A program made the translations under genes and the position numbers. From NCBI RefSeq assembly GCF_009730915.1, contig NC_052495.1, forward strand, positions 248,001 to 312,000: a DNA stretch of 64,000 bases, read 5' to 3'. This document shows, one piece after another, positions 1-11,826 of this stretch. How positions within the stretch are numbered: the stretch's first letter is position 1; each line of letters starts with the position of its first letter. The notes under the pieces were generated by a model. That model made no database searches and was not told where the DNA came from. It saw nothing but the letters and a program-made list of their open reading frames with translations. The stretch comes from Dioscorea cayenensis subsp. rotundata. Taxonomy: Eukaryota; Streptophyta; Magnoliopsida; Dioscoreales; Dioscoreaceae.

Positions 1-1002
1 GTTTTGTTGATGTAATTAGGAAAAAAAATATAATATACTATACCAGGTATTCTGCTACTTAAATTGCTCATTTTCTGTAAAGTTTGTGGTAATTCTGGTT
101 GAAAACTTAACCATAAAGGCTTGTGGTCCTGGTAATATTACCTATGAGTTATGACCATGCATGCATAGGAAAGGACTTTAAATTTCTAATTGCAATTGTT
201 GTAATCCAAGCACACAAATTATGAGAACTTACGCTTGTCTGCTGTGTTTTCTTCCTCTTTCATATTTTGGATTAAATCTTAACTGTGAGTGGATGAGTAA
301 CAGTTGGATTATTGGAAAGTTTCTATTCTGTTCAACATTTGATTGATCATGATTCAGTAAAATCCAGATTTCTTGTTGTGCTGTTATATTTGTGTGTGTG
401 TGTGTGTGTGTGTATGAATGATGAAAAATACAGTCCAACACTATCATTTGACATAGTTTATGTCTATGTTAAAATTGTGTTTTTAACTAAAGGTGTTAAA
501 GGTAGTTTGGTAATTACCTTTTCTTTTTATTGCGTTTGATTGATTTGTTTTGAATTATATCATATGTTGAGTTTATAAATAAGTGGAGAAAAATAAAAAA
601 AAGTTGCCGCGTCTTATCTATCAATTTTATCTGCATTCGACTTTCATTTGGATAAACTTTGTGATCCATTTTTGAGGGTGTGATTATTTTGTTACCCTGG
701 GTGTGATTGGGTTCAGCTTGCATTAAATTGATCATGCTTATTTAAAGATCGTGAGTTTCTGGTTTCTAGTTTAACCATGTTAAAAAGGTACCACATTATT
801 ATCCGCCCTTTCTAATGTTGTGGATTTTGATGCATTTTCGCCTTCCTAATAATCTTTGTGCACATTGGACTTCTCTAAGTGTTTCTTTTTTCTTTTCATT
901 TTACCTAATGTCCCTAGATTAAAAATCTATGACTTAACAATGATTAATTGAACTGGTTGCTGCTGTCATGCTTCTCTTAATTAGCTATTTATTCTGTAAC
1001 AG
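1..1002 (+). other. Intron or upstream region of the PSI-like gene
   Basis: No coding exon is recognisable here. The stretch runs into a normal acceptor at 1001-1002, and the family N-terminus is missing, so it is most likely the 3' part of a long intron. It contains a (GT)n microsatellite at about 391-412. The basis is inference from the incomplete protein. Confidence 0.6.
391..412. repeat. (TG)n microsatellite
   Basis: Eleven uninterrupted TG units inside the presumed first visible intron of the PSI-like gene. Confidence 0.95.
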
Positions 1003-4000
1003 GTTGCAGAAATGGGTTCTCGTTTGGGCAGGGCTAGTTCTCTGGGGCTTGGCAAGGCAGTGGAGGTCTTGGACACACTTGGTAGCAGTGTGACAAACCT
1101 AAACATTACTGGTACCTTTGCATCAGGGATGACAACAAAAGGCAGTAAAATCTCCATTTTAGCTTTTGAGGTGGCCAACACTATAGTCAAAGGTGCTAGT
1201 CTCATGCAATCTCTTTCCAAGGAAAATGTAAGACGCTTAAAAGAAGAAGTCCTCCTCTCAGAAGGCGTGCAAAATTTAGTATCGAAAGATATGCATGAGC
1301 TACTGAAGATTGTTGCAGCTGACAAAAGGTGAATGCCAGGCTTCAAAACCATCCCATTTCTCAAATTTAACTAATTTTATTAATTGGGATATTATAATGT
1401 TATAACTCCTGTCATGAAAGCATCATACAATTCTTTTGCCTGATTCTTTTGCCAGGCTTCCTGAAGAAATAACATCTTTCTGATGTCAATTTGACAGGGA
1501 AGAACTGAAAGTATTTTCTGGTGAGGTGGTCCGTTTTGGAAATCGTTGTAAAGATCCTCAATGGCATAACTTAGATCGCTATTTTGAGAAGTGAGAAATC
1601 CCTCAATATTATTCATACAGATGTTGAAAGCTTCTCCTAATATAACATGTTTATTCTTGAATTCGCTTCATTTATTTCTAGGCTAGGGTTGGAAGTTACA
1701 CCACAAAGCCAGTTGAAAGAAGAGGCACCGGGTGTGATGCAACAGTTAATGAGCTTGGTTCAGTACACCGCTGTAAGCATTTTTCTACAATCGTTTTTAT
1801 TATGAAATACTCGAGTTATTTGAAATTACATGATGCATCATTCTGAAGTGATTTCTATAGGCAAATAAGAGTGGATGTTGTTCGACTAAGATCACAATTA
1901 TTTAATCTTGAAGTGACGAAGTGGGTCACCCATTGCTTTATTTGATAACTAAAAAGGATGTTCAACCTTCACACTGTATTACTATTCTAGTCCCATTGAA
2001 CTAACAGATTTTGGCCGATAAATTCATTTCGATTCTGTGGATTCAAAATATCACAAGGTCAATTTAGAAATGGTTTTACGTAAAATAAAATTAAGATCAT
2101 AACTCTTTCGTATGAAATGAAAGAAAGAAAATTGAATCATAGGAATATGATACCTTCTTACACTGGTAGCCCTCATATGCAAGAAATCACGAATGCTTTT
2201 CACTTAACTAAATGTTGTTAATGAGACAAAAGACTGCAATAAAAATGTATTACTGTTTTCTTTATCCTGTCATTTTATTTTTTACTCAATTTTAGTTACT
2301 CTTCCGCAGTGTACTAGAACACAACTGTGATTATCCAAGTATTAAAACTGGCTATACATCCAACATGTATTTATGTGTATGTATACATAGACACATGAAT
2401 CACATTGTTTTGAGGAGGTGGTGAATATTGTAGTAAAAAATTTTTTTTTTTTTAGAGAAATAGAACCTAAGACAAAAAATTTAAGTCATACTAAAATTAA
2501 TTAAAGTAAATTTAGAATTTTTAAAATTATGAAAATTTATGAAAATCATTATTTAAAAGATTAGAAAAATAAGAATCAATTTATAAAGATAAGAAAACTA
2601 GGAAAAATATTAGAGTATAAAAAGATGAGAAAAAATAAAGTAATTAAAAAAAATAGAGGATTAAGATTCAAAATCAAAAGAGACCATTAAGATGGATTAT
2701 GGAATGGAAAAGAGATAAGAGGTATCCCACCCATAACGGGGACCTATCATGCATGTCTAGAGAGGATACATTTTGGGTATCAAGACTACCCTTTTGTTAA
2801 TTCATAGGAAAAATCTTATGTTAGTTTGTTTGGTTAGTTTTGAATGTAGAATATGTCTCCTAGTGTTCTTCACCAGGCTTCAGTGAAGCTTCACCCTTGA
2901 CTGCATTTCTTGCCTTTAAAAGGTGTAAAATCATATTTGTAATGAGGCAGTAAGTTTCATGAGGTTGACATTGAATTGTTGAAGGCAAGTTTGCATTAAT
3001 TTCTATTAGTCTCAATACTGTCAAATGTAGTTTACGTTAATTCCTATTAGTCTCAAAATTGTCAAAAGTTTGGAAATTATAGGACACATAAGAATCAGCT
3101 ATTGGTTTTAAATTGTGTTTGTGTGAGCATTCACATATCTGTAAATTCTAACTTACTGCACACATTTGCTTGGACATCATTGCATTACTCATATAATTGC
3201 AACCAGTTTAAAATTTGTAAAGAAAATTTAATTTTTAAAATTCCAAGTATCTATAATAGAATATGTAATCATTCCTAATATCCCCTTTTAGGAAATATCC
3301 TTGTTTTCTTTTGCGTTCAGTTTTCACCCATGGGAATTCTTTGTAATTCATTCGTGGCCAACTTCCATTTTGCTTAGGAATTATACCATGAATTGCATAC
3401 GCTGGATAGAATCGAACAAGATTATCGGCGAAAACATAAGGAAGAGGAAAACATAAATGCGGGTCAGAAAGGTAAGGTGTTTTTATCTGATTGTTAAATA
3501 TTTATTTGTTGAATAAGAAATTTCAACATTTCGGACCTTCCAAAGTTCAGCCCCAACCCTCTAGTCAGTCTTTCCCCATGTTATACCCAAATGCTGCACC
3601 CACAGTGATGGGATGAAATCAAATTCCATAATATGACGTTATTTATTTTGACCATGTGCATTTTTTCACTGACATTTTAGGCAATGGTCTTCAAATTCTC
3701 AAGCAAGAGTTGAAAAGGCAAAGGAGACATGTGAAAAGCTTGAAAAAGAAGTCACTTTGGTCCAAGATTTTGGAAGAGGTATGCAGGTACTGCCACATCG
3801 TGGTACATAACATCATTGCACCGGAGAAGATAAGCTCATTTATTGGTTTCTGATTTCACTTTTATATGATGCCAAAGCAATTATTCTCTGTTGCAATGCT
3901 TAAGATTTTAAAGGAATTTGGCTTTGTGTTAAACAGCTAAAGAGCTCTAAGCATGAATTTCACTACCTTTTCAGGTAATGGAAAGGCTCGTTGACATAGT

Positions 4001-5357
4001 CCACTTTTTGAATTTGGAAATCCATGATAACTTTAGTTCTCCTGGTACATGTCCTGGACTACCTGTCCTTTTTTCATTGACATTGTGAACATTATTTGTT
4101 ATACAAGTTGGCTTTGATTGTGTCAAAACCCCAGATAAATCATCAATAAAACCTGTCAACGCTCATCAAAGATTAGGTTCGGCTGGGCTTGCATTGCACT
4201 ATGCAAATATTATCAGTCAAATTGATACTCTTGTAAGTTACCACTGTGTTGCTAGTAATTTATGGTGTAAGTCAATGCTTTGCTTTTGTTTATTGCCGTG
4301 AAATTGTATACTAATCAGCAGTTTATTTACATTTAGGTAACCCGGTCAAGTACAGTTCCTTCGAGTACGAGGGACGCATTATACCAAGGATTGCCTCCCT
4401 CCATGAAATGTTCTCTACGCTCTAAATTGCAATCTTTACAGCTGAAAGAAGAGGTGTTCACTTTAAATTGTAGTTTGTCTGAGTAATTTCATTAATCAAG
4501 GTCTTTGTGTACTTGCTGTATTTGAATCATTTGTTTTTGCAGCTCACTATTCCTCAGATAAAAGCTGAAATGGAGAAAACATTGCACTGGCTCATTCCTC
4601 TTGCGAGTAATACAACCAAGTAATGCAGCTTTTCTATTCCCATGTTATATCTTCTTTTGCTTTAATATTCCACACTTTTTATACTGATATTTACCTTGGT
4701 CCTTAAATATGGTTGCAAAATAATCAAACCAGAGCACACCATGGTTTTGGTTGGGTTGGAGAATGGGCAAATACAGGGTTAGTAGTTTATCAATGTTTTT
4801 CTAATTTTTGAGAAGATACACAGAACTAAAGGAAAGACAGATCTCTTTGTTTCAGCTCTGAGCTAATTGAAAGGCCTGCTGGGCATTCCTTAATTCGAAT
4901 AGAGACACTTCACCATGCAGACAAGCAAAGGACCGAAACTTACATTTTAGATTTGGTTATATGGCTTCATCATCTTATAAGCCAGTCTAGGCCAGGCAAC
5001 AGATCTCCGATCAAATCTCCGGTTCGCTCCCCGACTCTGAACAACGCGACAGTCTCTCTGCTTACAAATAAAAATCCATATTCGTCGCTTACTCAAGAGG
5101 ACCAAGAAATGCTACAGGATGTTACACTCAGAAAATCGACACCAGGAATAAGCAAAAGCCAAGAATTCGACACCACGAAATCACGGTTAAGCAAGCACCA
5201 GAAATTATGCAAAAGTAGCAGCCATTCTCCAACCAGTGGATATGAAAAGGATTTAGTATCAAGGCGGTCATCCATGGTGCCTGTCATAAATTTTGACATA
5301 GATAAGATGAAAGCTTTGGATGCAATTGACAGAGTGGACACCCTCTGCAGGCCATGA
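1003..5357 (+). CDS. PSK SIMULATOR-like protein (PSI2 type, DUF3475 + DUF668), 5'-partial
   Basis: Plant-specific PSI family, linked to phytosulfokine-promoted growth; many members are N-myristoylated. Eleven exons are visible: 1003-1328, 1498-1590, 1682-1772, 3378-3471, 3681-3778, 3975-4044, 4108-4232, 4337-4453, 4543-4619, 4733-4777, 4856-5357. All junctions are GT-AG and in phase, giving 546 codons including the stop. The first visible exon opens in frame after an acceptor (AG at 1001-1002) and carries the conserved AVEVLDTLGS segment and the DUF3475 block (ILAFEVANTIVKGASLMQSL). The DUF668 core follows (RLGSAGLALHYANIISQID, KAHHGFGWVGEWANTGSEL, ETLHHADKQRTETYILDLV), then a Ser/Pro-rich tail. 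Family members have about 80 extra N-terminal residues with a Gly-2 myristoylation signal, so at least one coding exon lies upstream. ATG 1012 is in frame but probably internal. Confidence 0.9.
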
Positions 5358-5822
5358 ATTCAATGAAAGAAAAAAAGCCGAACTTTCGGCTGATTGATTC
5401 AAGCATTGCTGAACCAACCTGAGTTTGAGGTTTTTTTGTTTTTTGCCTTCTCTATATGTTCTCTTTGAGCTTTGTGTTTAGTTATAGGATTCAACCTGGT
5501 TGGTTTGTCATTTTATTAAGGAGTTCAATGAGATATAAATCTTTCAGGTGTCATGTCCATATGGGGTGCTGTAAATTTACAAAGGCATGAAGATGTTGAG
5601 CTATTATTCTAAGGAAAAAAGAAATTAATTTATATCCAGAGAGTCAAGCTTGTTCTGAGATATTTAAAAACAAATATGCAGAAAAATTCTCATGTTTATT
5701 TATTTTCATGTGATATGACTATGAAAACAACAGGATATACAGTTCTGCGAAAAGAAATCAGAAATTTATAGGTATATACTCTCACTTGGTCTCAGAGGGT
5801 CATCGGTAGAAACGGCACCTTG
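5358..5822. other. Convergent 3' intergenic region, PSI-like / DGP3-like
   Basis: This 465-bp stretch lies between two convergent stop codons and should hold both 3' UTRs. I see no gene, repeat or clear polyadenylation signal that can be assigned with confidence. Confidence 0.6.
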
Positions 5823-8054
5823 TCAAGGCGGCCTCTCCAATGCAGTCCAGCCGAACTTCCCCTTTCTAAAGTCGGTCAATACCCGGAATGCTGCTTGGCT
5901 AACATCTCCATTGAACAATTGAAGGGCAAGCTTTTCGAGAAACCTGCATTCAAACGATTGTCAGTCTGGTATTAATCAGACGAGCGAAATTACTGAGTTC
6001 TGTGAGCAATGTAGCATACATTCTACCATCAAAGATATCTGCGTCGATGTTATATCGCTTGAAGAGTTTGCCTGAACCTGTTGAACCAAACTTCAGCAAT
6101 GGAATAAGATGTGCGATATGATAAAAGAAACACGGGAATTGTTTTCGATGAATGTATTAAATAAACATATGGAACTATATGTTTACAATCAGACAGGGAC
6201 CGACCAACTTCGGGATGCCTTGTCAACATTTGTACAAGAAATTGCAGCTACATCAATGACATCGTAAGATCTCTCCCCTATGTCATCACATATGGCAAGC
6301 TTAATGGCAGCTGCCTGATCACTTATCCGCATCGGAATTATGCCAGGAGAATCCAGTAGTTCTAAATCTTTCCCGAAATGAACCCATCTATTGAAACAGA
6401 AATTGAATGTGTGAACAATAATCTTTTTTTTCTTTTTCAAAGAAGACAATCACCAAAATTTAAGAAACTTTACTTTAATTCTCGTGTGACACCAGGCCGA
6501 GGGGCTGCTGGACACATCCGACGCTTTAGCAATCGATTAATTAAAGACGACTTACCAACATTAGGATATCCAACAATCCCCGCTCGTACCTACATTAGGT
6601 ATTATATAGTAAATGATCAATCATAAGATAGGAGCTCGATCCTGGTTCTCAGATTTCTAATAAAGCACAAATAAATACTTCGCATGGATGATTTGCTGTT
6701 ATTTTAACAGGTCAAGATGAAAAAAGATTTACTGATTTACATATTGGTAAAGATTCCTACAGGACGAGGAAGAAGTCCCCTTGGCTCGACGTTTAACATT
6801 CACACCAACGGCCATTGACTTCACAAGCCTCCCTAGTTTCATAGCACCCTGAAAATTAAATATAAGACAATATATAAAAACCAAAAGCCGAGATTTATCA
6901 TACATATGAATGCAATGTTAGTAGTACCATCCCCAGCTGCCCATTAGAGAAAACAGCCTTAATTCCTTGTCTCGAAAAGTAATTGGCCCAAGCATTCCTA
7001 TCGGCAGTTGATATCATGTCTTCTCTATTCAAAACTAGAATTTTTTTCCGATTGCCGAGCCAGGAATCCATCTGTTCATTTCAACCCACAATTTGAACTT
7101 TAACATACAGCAAATAGAAAAAAAAAGCAGAAAAACAAAGATCACCTGTGGATGGCTTGTAGCCATCGGTATCCTAGCATCTCTAACCTCAATAACAACA
7201 TCCATCAACTTAAGTTGTTCTTTCAATTCTTTTTCTGTTTTAGCAATGTGACCAGGATACCACTGCAAAATACAAGAGTTCAATGCGACGAAAATGCTAA
7301 TTCACTGATGATTACTGCAAAGATTTAGTCCAGAAACACTTGTAACAATTAAAAATTTATGCCGAAAGGCGGCTTGAAGACAATTTGGCAAAAGCAGACC
7401 TTATTTATACCTGAACAGGACGCAGTGTCTTGGTCCAGTAATGCAGATCAGCATCCAACCTTGCCCAGTTAGTTTCTTCTTGCAAACCCTCAATCACATA
7501 ATCAGATACACTGGTTTTATCTTTCTGATTCCAACTGACTGATGATCCAGAGATTATCTACAAAATTAAGGAAAATTTTTAAAATGTTTTCAGATCAAGA
7601 GTTAGCACAAAAATTAAACAAAAAGGTGGAAAAGATTACAGTTTTAGTGAGAAATTACAAGTAGGAACGGCATTGAAAATTGTGAATTGGTAGAATAACA
7701 TGAATGAAATTCAAAATATACCAAAGAAACCATTTTGGATCCATATATAACAAACTGCTTCTAAACTTCTCATTGTTCCACTTCCACCCAAATCAACCAG
7801 TTACCCCAAAAATTAAACACAAGGAGCAAAAAGATGACACTTTTAGTGAAAAATCAGTAACTTTATAGTGAATGCTATGATATCTCCTAAAAAAAATAAC
7901 ATCAAAACTATCGGAAAAATAGAAAAAAAGGCACGAAAAATAATCCCAAAAGGGAAAAAAAGCAAAAGAAAAAAATTCCAGTGCTTACAGCGTTAGGGGA
8001 GACGGAACGAGAGGAGACAAAAGCACGAAGGGAGGGAGAAGCTGAAGGAGCCAT
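5823..8054 (-). CDS. DAR GTPase 3-like, YlqF/RbgA-type organellar ribosome-assembly GTPase (two frameshifts)
   Basis: Circularly permuted GTPase of the YlqF/RbgA family, expected to act in large-subunit ribosome assembly; the closest family is chloroplast DAR GTPase 3. Exons on the minus strand: 8054-7989, 7557-7411, 7262-7146, 7071-6928, 6848-6761, 6589-6474, 6387-6205, 6071-6020, 5943-5823. The sequence shows [20 protein letters not shown] and the DAR motif ([10 protein letters not shown]), G4-like LVLNREDM, the P-loop [22 protein letters not shown] and LLDSPGI (G3), and a conserved C-terminus ([16 protein letters not shown]). The exons sum to 1034 nt. Removing one base near 6776-6780 and one near 6239-6242 restores the family frame and about 343 residues. 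ATG 8054 is chosen because it starts a short Ser/Ala-rich transit-like peptide; an out-of-frame ATG lies upstream at 8121. Confidence 0.85.
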
Positions 8055-8200
8055 GGCGCCGGCTCCTCGCCGGCGATATCGGCGCCGGCGAAGGAGGCGA
8101 ATGGGCGGCCAAAGCGGCCATGAGAGCAACAGCGAAGAAGGAACGGTGAACCAAAAGCCCAGAATTGTAATCGCTAATCCAAACGCAAGCTATATCATTT

Positions 8201-8217
8201 CACGTGTTTTGCACGTG
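8201..8217. promoter_or_regulatory. Paired G-boxes upstream of the DGP3-like gene
   Basis: Two CACGTG hexamers, at 8201-8206 and 8212-8217, lie about 150 bp upstream of the start codon and 11 bp apart, roughly one helical turn. G-boxes bind plant bZIP and bHLH (PIF/HY5-type) factors, which would fit a plastid gene. The regulatory role is inferred. Confidence 0.5.
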
Positions 8218-8251
8218 ACTAAAAGCTTTTTCACTTAACGGGTCGACTCGA

Positions 8252-8450
8252 TTTTTAATGGATTCGGATCCGAAAGATTAAGAACTTTGGATCCGTTAGA
8301 AAAAATGGATCCTGAAATTTATATGTATATATGTACTATTAAAAGTATATTTTTAATGAATTCAAATCCGAAAGACTAAGAACTTTGGGATGTGTTAGAA
8401 AAAGTTGATTCTAAAATTTATATGTATATATATACTATTAATGTAGATTT
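8252..8450. repeat. Diverged tandem duplication, ~98 bp x 2
   Basis: Two adjacent copies, about 8252-8349 and 8350-8450, share the order ATCCGAAAGA, TAAGAACTTTGG, GTTAGAAAAA and AAATTTATATGTATATAT, with scattered mismatches. Origin unknown. Confidence 0.8.
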
Positions 8451-10609
8451 ATAATCTGTTCTGATAATGTTTCAAAAGAACATGTTTAATTTTTTTTATT
8501 ATATTTATTAATTTTATGTAATAAATATTGATGAGATCTTTCAAAATTAAGATATGTCAATAATTTTGATTACAAAAGTTATTTAATTATAATGTTTTTG
8601 TATTGTATTCTATATTCGATGTTGTTTCAAAACTTTTAAAATTATAAAAGGCCGAAGCGGAATTTGAGAGTTTGTTATTTTTTTTAAACATATTTGTTTT
8701 TAGTAATTCATCGACATTCAATATTAGGTTACAATATTACCATTTACTCCCTAAGAAAAAAACATTTTAACATTATATTACTTACAAGATTTTGCTATAT
8801 TAGTATCATTTATTTTTTTTTATAAAGTACATCAAGTCTATCTATTTGGATTTATATTTTAATGTTAAATCATAAAAATTATATTTTTAAACTTATATTT
8901 TCGATTACGTATGATTTAATATTTGTTAAAATTTTATCATGAATTATAGATAAACCATGTATTATGGACTCGTACATATATAGAATTAATATTTCATCAC
9001 ACTTATATTCTTACTCTACATAATCTTAAATTTAAACATGCCTCATTGACAGAATATGATCATCTTATGCATAAACCCTGTATTAATAAATCTAAAGATC
9101 ATTAATTGTTTTATGTGTTATCATAGCTTTTAGAAAAAATATTATAATAGGATTTGATTGAACCCAAAAATTTGAGAGACTTGTCATATATATTTAAATT
9201 CCTATTTTTTTTAATTAACTAATATAGAATTATTAGTTGCTCTAATAGAGTTTATGTTTTAAAAAAAAATTATGCTCCTCCTTATAAATTTGTCTTGCAA
9301 CCTATGTGACTTTTTTTTTTAGTCTTTGGTATGTGTTTTTGAAATGTATTGTATTAGGTTAAAATAAAAAATAAGAGTAGTAATAGACTAGTGTTTAAAA
9401 CACTTGAGTTTCTCATAATGTAATAATAAAAAAATATATATATTTAAAATAATTTATTCATATTATAAAAAAATAAATAAAATAAAAAATTTGTTAAATA
9501 GTATTTAGCAATCATAGCGAATAGAAAATAAAGTGACAAATAAACCAACTTGTCAATCAAACGTCAAAAATCATGCTGGTGAAAATATTACTTGTTGAAG
9601 TTATATCAATTAATTAATATTAGTAAATTTAATTCGCCTATAACAAAAGCATTCCCCCAAATAATATACAACTTATTGAATCAATAATAATATATTTTCT
9701 TTATTTAAATTTTTTTATTTTCATTCATTTTTTAATTAAAAATTAATTAGACACATCTTTGTTTTTTCCTCGACAAACACTTTCAGTTCCTATTCGATGG
9801 CCATAAATATCAAAGAAAGAATGACGTGCTGAGTGTGCAAGCATTTTAGAAAAAGAAAAAGGTCAAAAAAAAGAAAAGAAATGTCTCCTTTTTTTGAAAA
9901 CTAAACTCGTGTGGCCTTATTTATTCAATCGTTTAAATAGTTTGTTTTGTTTGTTTAAAATAAAGTTCATAAATTTCTATTTTTGGAAGAGTGTAAATTG
10001 TCACTTAAAGAATAATCATCATCCAATTGTTATTAATTTAATGTAATTATACGTTATTTTTTCGATAGTAATATATTCGAGTTATATATATATATATATA
10101 TATATGAATGCGTGCATGTGAAAATTTTTGTAAAAAATTTAAAAAAAATTCAAAACTTGTCTAACATTGATTTTATAATAATTATTAAATAATTTTCTTT
10201 TTATACAATTTATGCATCGCGTCGCTATTTTGTATGAAATTTACAATTAAGAATATATCATTTATTAGTGAAATAGCCCGTGATTATTATTATTATTATT
10301 AAATAACTCAACTAATGTTTTCTCTCAATATTTTGCTACTATTTAAGCGCATTTGTTGAACCATGAATTAAAAAAAAAAAAAATTAAAATCTTCAAACAA
10401 TCTCAAACCAAAAGGTTTTTAACTTAATTATATTCACCCTACTACAACCTGATGTAAAATTTTAAATGCAATTCCATCAAACATTATTTAACAATGATAG
10501 ATCCTCAATATAGATACAGAATCACCACCCAAAATCTTGCATTAGTGAGTAATCCATTCTTTACTCGTGTGCATGCACGAAATTGAAACCATGGGCCATG
10601 GCATTTATA

Positions 10610-10756
10610 TATATATGAAAAAAAAAACTATACTATAAATTAATTCAAAAATAACTACCAATACTTGCATCAAAATATACTATAAATTAATTCAAAAATA
10701 ACTACCCATCCTTGCATCAAAATATATATGAAAAAAAAAACTATACTATAAATCAA
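10610..10756. repeat. Interleaved short direct repeats
   Basis: The segment ACTATAAATTAATTCAAAAA and the following ACTACC..CTTGCATCAAAATAT occur twice in a row, flanked on both sides by GAAAAAAAAAACTATACTAT-type sequence. This looks like a local slippage duplication. Confidence 0.8.
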
Positions 10757-10765
10757 ATTTTCTAA

Positions 10766-10968
10766 GGAATGACTTAGGTGAAATTAGATAGGTGTAGTTA
10801 GTGTACTTCACCATTGACATTATGCCACGTGTCCCAAAAATATATAAAAATATAATAACTTTCCTATAATGTCCTTATTTTTTTTAAAAAAAAAATTACT
10901 CATTTCATGTCTTGTGTGTCAAATGAACTACATTAACTACACTTATTTAACTTCACCTAAGTCATTCC
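10766..10968. mobile_element. MITE-like foldback element (203 bp)
   Basis: Imperfect terminal inverted repeats of about 45 bp open with GGAATGACTTAGGTGAA on the left and its reverse complement TTCACCTAAGTCATTCC on the right. The similarity continues inward through a TAGGTGTAGTTA/TAAGTGTAGTTA block. The core is AT-rich and non-coding. No clear target-site duplication is visible, so the superfamily is unassigned. Confidence 0.75.
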
Positions 10969-11191
10969 CAATCTGTTATATTACAATTTACTTTCTGAGT
11001 TTTCTTTGTTCTCTTCTTCAGAGTTACTGACGCATTCTTTATAAGTTTGATGATTTATTTTGTAACTTGTCGACTTTGGAAAAAAAAATATATATATTAA
11101 CCATTGTTTATTCAGTGGACATGACACACGACAACGCACCCACTCACTCCAAAAAAAAAAGAAAAAAAACCAACGAAAATTAAAAAAAAAA

Positions 11192-11720
11192 TTAGAAATG
11201 CAAGACATAAACATTATACTCAACGATGGCATCGCCGGAGGTCAAATCAATCCAGTGAGTGTGGGCGAGGGCGTAGCCGCGAGCGAACCGGAAAAGCCCG
11301 GAGCCGCCGACGACGGGCATCTCTCGGACGTTGTGAAGCGGGGCGTTGCGGCCGAGCACGGTCAGGACACTGCCATTGTATTTCCCGGAGCTGAAATGGA
11401 GGTTCATGGCCTGGAGGAATCCAAGCTCGGATTGGGCGGCGGCGGCGTAGAAGCCCTGAGCTCGGCCGATGACGGTGGAATTGAGTTCGGGGCCGGTGGT
11501 GAGGAGATCGTCCATGATGGTGACCATGCCGAAGGAGGTGAAGGATGAGGAGTTGAGGGGGTGTGATGGGGATCGCGGTGGGGTTGCGGCCGCTGACGAT
11601 GTCGTGGAAGTAGAAGTGGAGATGGCTGAGCTTTTCTTTGAGGGGTTTTTTGGCGGAGATGGAGGGAAGGAGGAGGACAACGGAGAAGAGGAGGAGAAGA
11701 GAGGAGTGGATCGACGCCAT
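11192..11720 (-). CDS. Dirigent protein, single exon, one frameshift
   Basis: Dirigent proteins are secreted and direct stereoselective coupling of monolignol radicals in lignan and lignin formation. The ORF begins [19 protein letters not shown], a clear signal peptide, followed by [18 protein letters not shown]. After a one-base shift it continues with [63 protein letters not shown] and ends [14 protein letters not shown]. The 529 nt are 3n+1. An extra C in the CCCCC run around 11556-11564 explains the break; without it the protein is 175 aa, normal for the family. A TATA-like element lies about 45 bp upstream. The GC-rich coding sequence contrasts with its AT-rich flanks. Confidence 0.88.
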
Positions 11721-11762
11721 TGTTAGGGTTTGGACGAGCTCGATGGAGAAGACGATGAGGGG

Positions 11763-11770
11763 TTTATATA
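11763..11770 (-). promoter_or_regulatory. TATA-box-like element of the dirigent gene
   Basis: On the minus strand the sequence reads CTATATAAA within CTCCTCTATATAAACCCC, about 45 bp upstream of the ATG, which implies a very short 5' UTR. Confidence 0.6.
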
Positions 11771-11820
11771 GAGGAGGAGATGGGGAAAGGGGTGAGTGTG
11801 GGTCCCGTTTAGATGTGGGG

Positions 11821-11826
11821 CACGTG
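11821..11826. promoter_or_regulatory. G-box upstream of the dirigent gene
   Basis: CACGTG within GGCACGTGGCG lies about 50 bp upstream of the TATA-like element. It is a typical bZIP/bHLH/ABRE-type core; function is inferred from position only. Confidence 0.45.

Larger units (their letters stand above)
8055..11191. other. AT-rich intergenic region
   Basis: No gene is seen. The first 170 bp should contain the promoter of the minus-strand GTPase. The rest is very AT-rich and holds a diverged ~98-bp tandem duplication (8252-8450), an AT microsatellite (about 10083-10105), a short local duplication (10610-10756) and a foldback element (10766-10968). Confidence 0.7.
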
